Assembly (NCBI GenBank): GCA_934700265.1
Contig: CAKUXH010000044.1
Coordinates: forward strand, 1 to 9,069
Length of the DNA: 9,069 nucleotides
Source of the DNA: an uncultured Opitutales bacterium
Lineage (GTDB): Bacteria > Verrucomicrobiota > Verrucomicrobiia > Opitutales > UBA9783
Direction: 5' to 3'
Below the pieces are notes generated by a model. That model saw only the letters and a list, made by a program, of their open reading frames with translations, did not search any database and was not told where the DNA came from. The position numbers and the translations under genes were made by a program. This document shows positions 6,210 to 9,069 of this stretch, piece by piece (position 1 is the first letter of the stretch; every line of letters begins with the position of its first letter).

Positions 6210-6653
6210 ATGCAAAGTGATACGTACAATGAACATGATTGTTATGAGGTAATGAATGTAGCGAACTTGTTAAATGAGATTGAGTCGTTCGTACCTATTG
6301 ATTACGATGAAATTTCAGTAGCTTTTGTAACTGAGAAAACGATTTGTGCGTTACATGATCAATTTTTAAACAATCCAGATCCAACGGATGTTATTACGTT
6401 TCCTTGTAACATTGATGAAGAAGAAAGGATAGGAGAAATTTGTATTTCTGTAGATGAAGCTTTAAAATATACAAATCTTCATTCTTTGGAAGATGAATTA
6501 ACACTTTATTTAGTTCATGGGTGGCTACATTTAGCTAATTACGATGATATTGAAGAGGGCGATCGTAAATTAATGCGTAGTATGGAACAAAAGGTACTTG
6601 ATTATCTCAATACGCAACCTTTTAAAAGAATTTCTTTAAAAAAGATTGTCTGA
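6210..6653 (+). CDS. ybeY: Endoribonuclease YbeY (rRNA maturation factor)
   Basis: YbeY is a metal-dependent single-strand endoribonuclease involved in 16S rRNA 3' maturation and ribosome quality control. The 147-residue protein shows the family's PTDVITF strand (58-64), GEICISVDEA (75-84) and the metal motif LVHGWLHLANYDD (101-113). His103 and His107 are present, but the third ligand, His in the usual HGxLHLxGYDH, is Asp113. The arginine usual in the YR element before PTDV/PTNV is Leu53. I recall YDD in other verrucomicrobial YbeY proteins, so this is probably a lineage form and not a dead enzyme. The first ATG (6210) has no ribosome-binding site. ATG 6252 (Met15) is an alternative, because homology begins only near residue 15. 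rseP follows 41 bases later on the same strand. Confidence 0.9.
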   Translation: MQSDTYNEHDCYEVMNVANLLNEIESFVPIDYDEISVAFVTEKTICALHDQFLNNPDPTDVITFPCNIDEEERIGEICISVDEALKYTNLHSLEDELTLYLVHGWLHLANYDDIEEGDRKLMRSMEQKVLDYLNTQPFKRISLKKIV

Positions 6654-6694
6654 GTAGGTTGTTTTTATTAAAAAATAGTTTATAAAGTAAATAT

Positions 6695-8404
6695 ATGGAT
6701 TTTAAAGCACTTATATTAAATCTTTGGGGAATTTTTTGGGTCATATTTTTTTTCGGAGGATCCATTTTTATTCATGAATTTGGCCACTTTATTATTGCAA
6801 AGAAACGAGGTTTATATGTTCCAAAATTTTCTATAGGTTTTGGGCCAAAGTTATTTTCATGGACTCGAGGTGAAACAGAGTATTGTATTTCTTTGTTGCC
6901 TTTAGGTGGATATGTCGCCTTACCTCAGATGGGGGAAATCCCTGTGCTTGAGGGATCTTCGACACATCAAGTACAGCCATTAACTTTTATGGATAAGTTT
7001 TTGGTGGCTGTTATGGGAGCTGTTTTTAACATTATTCTTGCATTTGTACTTGCTTGTTTATTATGGGGGATTGGATTGAAAACACCAATGCAAGATAAAA
7101 CAACAGAAGTAGGTTATATATTACCAGAATATAAAGGTATCGTTACACCTGCAAAACAAGTAGGATTGAGAGAAGGGGATAAAATTATTGCTGTTGATGA
7201 TGTCGCTGTGACTACGTTTTCAGAAATTGAGAAGAAGATTATTTTAGGAACTAAAAGGAATGATCGTGGAAATCCACAAGTAAAGTTAACATATCAACGA
7301 AATGGACAAACGGATTGTGTATATTTAGACTTGATAATGATCACCACAAACCCGTTAACTAGAGATGAAATTCGTTTTAGCGGTATTATTGCTCCTAAAC
7401 AAAATTTGGTTGTTGAGCAATTTGAGATGGATTCTGTTGCTGAGACTTGTGGTCTATTGAAAGGAGATCAAATTTTAAGTATAAACGATGTTCCATTGTA
7501 TTCATTAATGGATTTACAAGAACATTTAAAGCGAATTAAAGATACAGAGGTAAAATTAAGAGTTATTCGAAAAGATGAGGAGTTTGTTTTTACATGTCCA
7601 TTAAAACTTCAACCCTATTTAAGGGCTTGGTTGCATTATGGAGATGCTGAAAACTTTGTTGATTTTTATGATCATGATGGCAATGTTTGTTTTTTGGAAA
7701 CGCGAGGAACCGTGTTTTCAACTTTGCCAAAAGATGGGAAAATTATCTCTTGCAATGGTATCAGGTTAAATTCTTTAGAGCATCTTCAGAGTATATTAGA
7801 TTCATGTACAGATCGGACGATTATGTTAGAAGTAAAAAGTCAGAAAAAAGAATTATTTGTGATTCCTAACGATCCTGTTCATAAGGTCATATTTCATGAA
7901 GCAGAGTCTATAAATCGTTTAGGGATTTTCTTTATACAGGCATATGTTTTGGTACATGAAAACCCTATCAGGCAGTTTAAACAGGCGATTGATTCTACCG
8001 TTGAAACTTTATCAAGTTTAACGAATAGAAATTCCGATGTAAAAATGCAACATTTAATGGGAGCTCCTGGAATAATGCGCTTGTTGCATAGATTTTCTAC
8101 CGATGATTTTAGACGTTTGTTGTGGTTTATGGTGTTGCTTAATATTAATTTGGCTATTTTAAATTTGTTACCTATTCCTGTATTGGATGGGGGCCATATT
8201 TTATTTGCATGCATAGAAAAATTATTAAGGCGTCCTTTGCCTCAAAAAATTGTTATTGCAGTGCAAAATGTTTTTGTTTTTTTATTCTTAGGTCTTATGG
8301 CTTATGTAATCTTTTTTGATTTAAGACGTTGGCAAGGGGATATTGAAAATCAAGCTGAACAACAGCGTTTTGAAAGGTTGATTGTGCCAATAGAGAAAAA
8401 ATAA
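6695..8404 (+). CDS. rseP: RseP-type site-2 membrane metalloprotease
   Basis: This inner-membrane zinc protease cuts substrates within the membrane, typically anti-sigma factors and leftover signal peptides. A first membrane helix (about 9-35) carries HEFGH (His27, Glu28, His31), the zinc site. YCISLLPLGGYVAL (63-76) is the family's beta-hairpin, and a second helix follows (about 102-125). PDZ domains lie at about 140-215 (VGLREGDKIIAVDDV) and about 235-305 (CGLLKGDQILSINDVPL). A third PDZ-like stretch spans about 335-392 (PKDGKIISCNGIRL). The C-terminal helices contain NLLPIPVLDGGH with Asp498, the third zinc ligand, and a last helix at 520-541. At 569 residues it is about 120 longer than E. 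coli RseP, the excess being mostly the third segment. It lies 41 bases after ybeY with no clear ribosome-binding site and is probably co-transcribed with it. Confidence 0.95.
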   Translation: MDFKALILNLWGIFWVIFFFGGSIFIHEFGHFIIAKKRGLYVPKFSIGFGPKLFSWTRGETEYCISLLPLGGYVALPQMGEIPVLEGSSTHQVQPLTFMDKFLVAVMGAVFNIILAFVLACLLWGIGLKTPMQDKTTEVGYILPEYKGIVTPAKQVGLREGDKIIAVDDVAVTTFSEIEKKIILGTKRNDRGNPQVKLTYQRNGQTDCVYLDLIMITTNPLTRDEIRFSGIIAPKQNLVVEQFEMDSVAETCGLLKGDQILSINDVPLYSLMDLQEHLKRIKDTEVKLRVIRKDEEFVFTCPLKLQPYLRAWLHYGDAENFVDFYDHDGNVCFLETRGTVFSTLPKDGKIISCNGIRLNSLEHLQSILDSCTDRTIMLEVKSQKKELFVIPNDPVHKVIFHEAESINRLGIFFIQAYVLVHENPIRQFKQAIDSTVETLSSLTNRNSDVKMQHLMGAPGIMRLLHRFSTDDFRRLLWFMVLLNINLAILNLLPIPVLDGGHILFACIEKLLRRPLPQKIVIAVQNVFVFLFLGLMAYVIFFDLRRWQGDIENQAEQQRFERLIVPIEKK

Positions 8405-8431
8405 AGGAGTTAAAAACTCCTTTATTTTTTT
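8401..8431. terminator. Bidirectional intrinsic terminator between rseP and ldhA
   Basis: ATAAAGGAGTT (8401-8411) and AACTCCTTTAT (8415-8425) form a perfect 11-bp stem around an AAA loop, followed by seven T (8425-8431) for rightward transcription. Leftward, the stem is followed by TTTTTTC, so it can also stop the convergent ldhA transcript. The left arm contains the rseP stop codon TAA (8402-8404). Confidence 0.85.
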
Positions 8432-8442
8432 ATCTGAGAATT

Positions 8443-9069
8443 TTATTCTGCTTTTACTTCATTTACAAGTGGTTGTTTGCCAAAGTAAGCTTTAACATTT
8501 TCTAGCGTTGTTGTTGCAATATTGGTTAAAGCTTCTTTAGTAAAGAATGCCTGATGTGAACTAATGATAACATTGTTGAATGATAATAAACGTGCTAGAG
8601 AATCATCTTCCATAGGCTGATTTGAACGATCAGAATAAAAATAATCACCTTCATTTTCATAAACATCTAAAGCTGCAGAACCAACGATTTGTTTCTTTAA
8701 TCCATGGATTAATGCTTTTGTGTCAATGAGAGGACCACGTCCTGTATTTATGAGCATTACGCCTTTTTTCATTGAATTAATAGCTTTTTCATTAATAATA
8801 TGATGACTTTCTGGTGTTAGAGGACAATGTAAAGAAATGATATCTGAATTTTTAAATATATTATCTAACGTTGTATATTCTACACCATGTTCTTTGGCAA
8901 ATTTTTCATCAGGATAAATATCGTAGGCTAAAATACGAACCTTAAATCCACTTAATAAGTTGATAAGTACTTTAGCGATTTTACCTGTACCAATGATACC
9001 AATCGTTTTTTCATGCATATCGAAACCAATTAATCCATTCAGAGAGAAATTCCCTTCGCGGGTACGATT
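8443..9069 (-). CDS. ldhA: Fermentative D-lactate dehydrogenase (NAD-dependent), 5' end beyond the window
   Basis: The enzyme reduces pyruvate to D-lactate and regenerates NAD+ in fermentation. The frame is open to the right edge: 17 codons beyond the internal ATG at 9018 translate as NRTREGNFSLNGLIGFD, which matches the RTRxxNFSLxGLxGF stretch of E. coli LdhA, so the true start lies outside and that Met is internal. The visible 208 residues correspond to the C-terminal two thirds of a protein of about 330. Seen are the nucleotide-binding GIIGTGKIA with the following YDIYP aspartate; SLHCPLTPES; NTGRGPLID (catalytic Arg); LDVYENEGDYF (catalytic Glu); and SSHQAF (catalytic His). YENE and HQAF are typical of D-lactate dehydrogenases within the 2-hydroxyacid dehydrogenase family. 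The NAD motif ends in Ala (GTGKIA) where E. coli has Gly. It converges on rseP and shares its terminator. Confidence 0.92.
   Translation of the reverse strand, partial: NRTREGNFSLNGLIGFDMHEKTIGIIGTGKIAKVLINLLSGFKVRILAYDIYPDEKFAKEHGVEYTTLDNIFKNSDIISLHCPLTPESHHIINEKAINSMKKGVMLINTGRGPLIDTKALIHGLKKQIVGSAALDVYENEGDYFYSDRSNQPMEDDSLARLLSFNNVIISSHQAFFTKEALTNIATTTLENVKAYFGKQPLVNEVKAE

Noticed and set aside
7687..8214. Open frames of 60 codons (plus) and 106 codons (minus) within rseP
   Set aside because: Both overlap conserved RseP sequence, and neither translation resembles a known family.
9016..9018. ATG as the start of a 191-residue dehydrogenase
   Set aside because: The frame continues upstream to the edge with residues matching LdhA, so this Met is internal and the gene is cut by the window.

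Overview
The window is a stretch of AT-rich bacterial chromosome (roughly one third G+C by eye) that looks like core genome. It most resembles the PVC superphylum (Planctomycetes-Verrucomicrobia-Chlamydiae), probably a host-associated verrucomicrobial, Opitutae-like lineage. The evidence is: a 52-residue basic protein of a type I associate with Chlamydiae and Verrucomicrobia; an elongation factor P with a verrucomicrobial-looking tip loop; RNase HIII; a YbeY with an HGxLHLxxYDD metal site; and a long RseP-type protease. This placement rests on remembered family features, not on a search. A sugar-phosphate antiporter of the kind used by intracellular bacteria, together with the low G+C, makes a symbiont or parasite plausible but does not prove it.

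Layout. On the minus strand from the left edge: the 5' part of an unrecognised, possibly secreted cysteine-rich protein (1-349, cut by the edge); an OPA-family sugar-phosphate:phosphate antiporter (487-1842); a type IV prepilin peptidase (1926-2726); then a translation and RNA/DNA-hybrid block read as rhlE (2933-4198), rnhC (4237-5157), efp (5164-5721), a small basic protein gene (5724-5882) and tRNA-Thr(CGU) (5913-5988). Transcription of that block starts on the right, at the tRNA. A divergent intergenic region of 221 bp (5989-6209) separates it from the plus-strand pair ybeY (6210-6653) and rseP (6695-8404). A hairpin overlapping the rseP stop codon serves as a terminator facing both ways. 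Beyond it the 3' two thirds of a fermentative D-lactate dehydrogenase (ldhA) converges from the right edge.

Function. The centre is about protein synthesis and RNA: threonine tRNA, EF-P for stalled ribosomes, RNase HIII for RNA/DNA hybrids, a DEAD-box RNA helicase, and YbeY for rRNA maturation. RseP would act in envelope stress signalling and membrane-protein clearance. The prepilin peptidase serves type IV pili or a related secretion system encoded elsewhere. The antiporter and LdhA together suggest sugar-phosphate uptake and mixed-acid fermentation.

I see no mobile element, CRISPR array, toxin-antitoxin pair or defence operon, and no clearly new multi-gene system. The points worth a second look are the 52-codon gene squeezed between tRNA-Thr and efp, variant residues in EF-P, YbeY and the prepilin peptidase, a third PDZ-like segment in RseP, a probable leaderless promoter, and the truncated unknown gene at the left edge.
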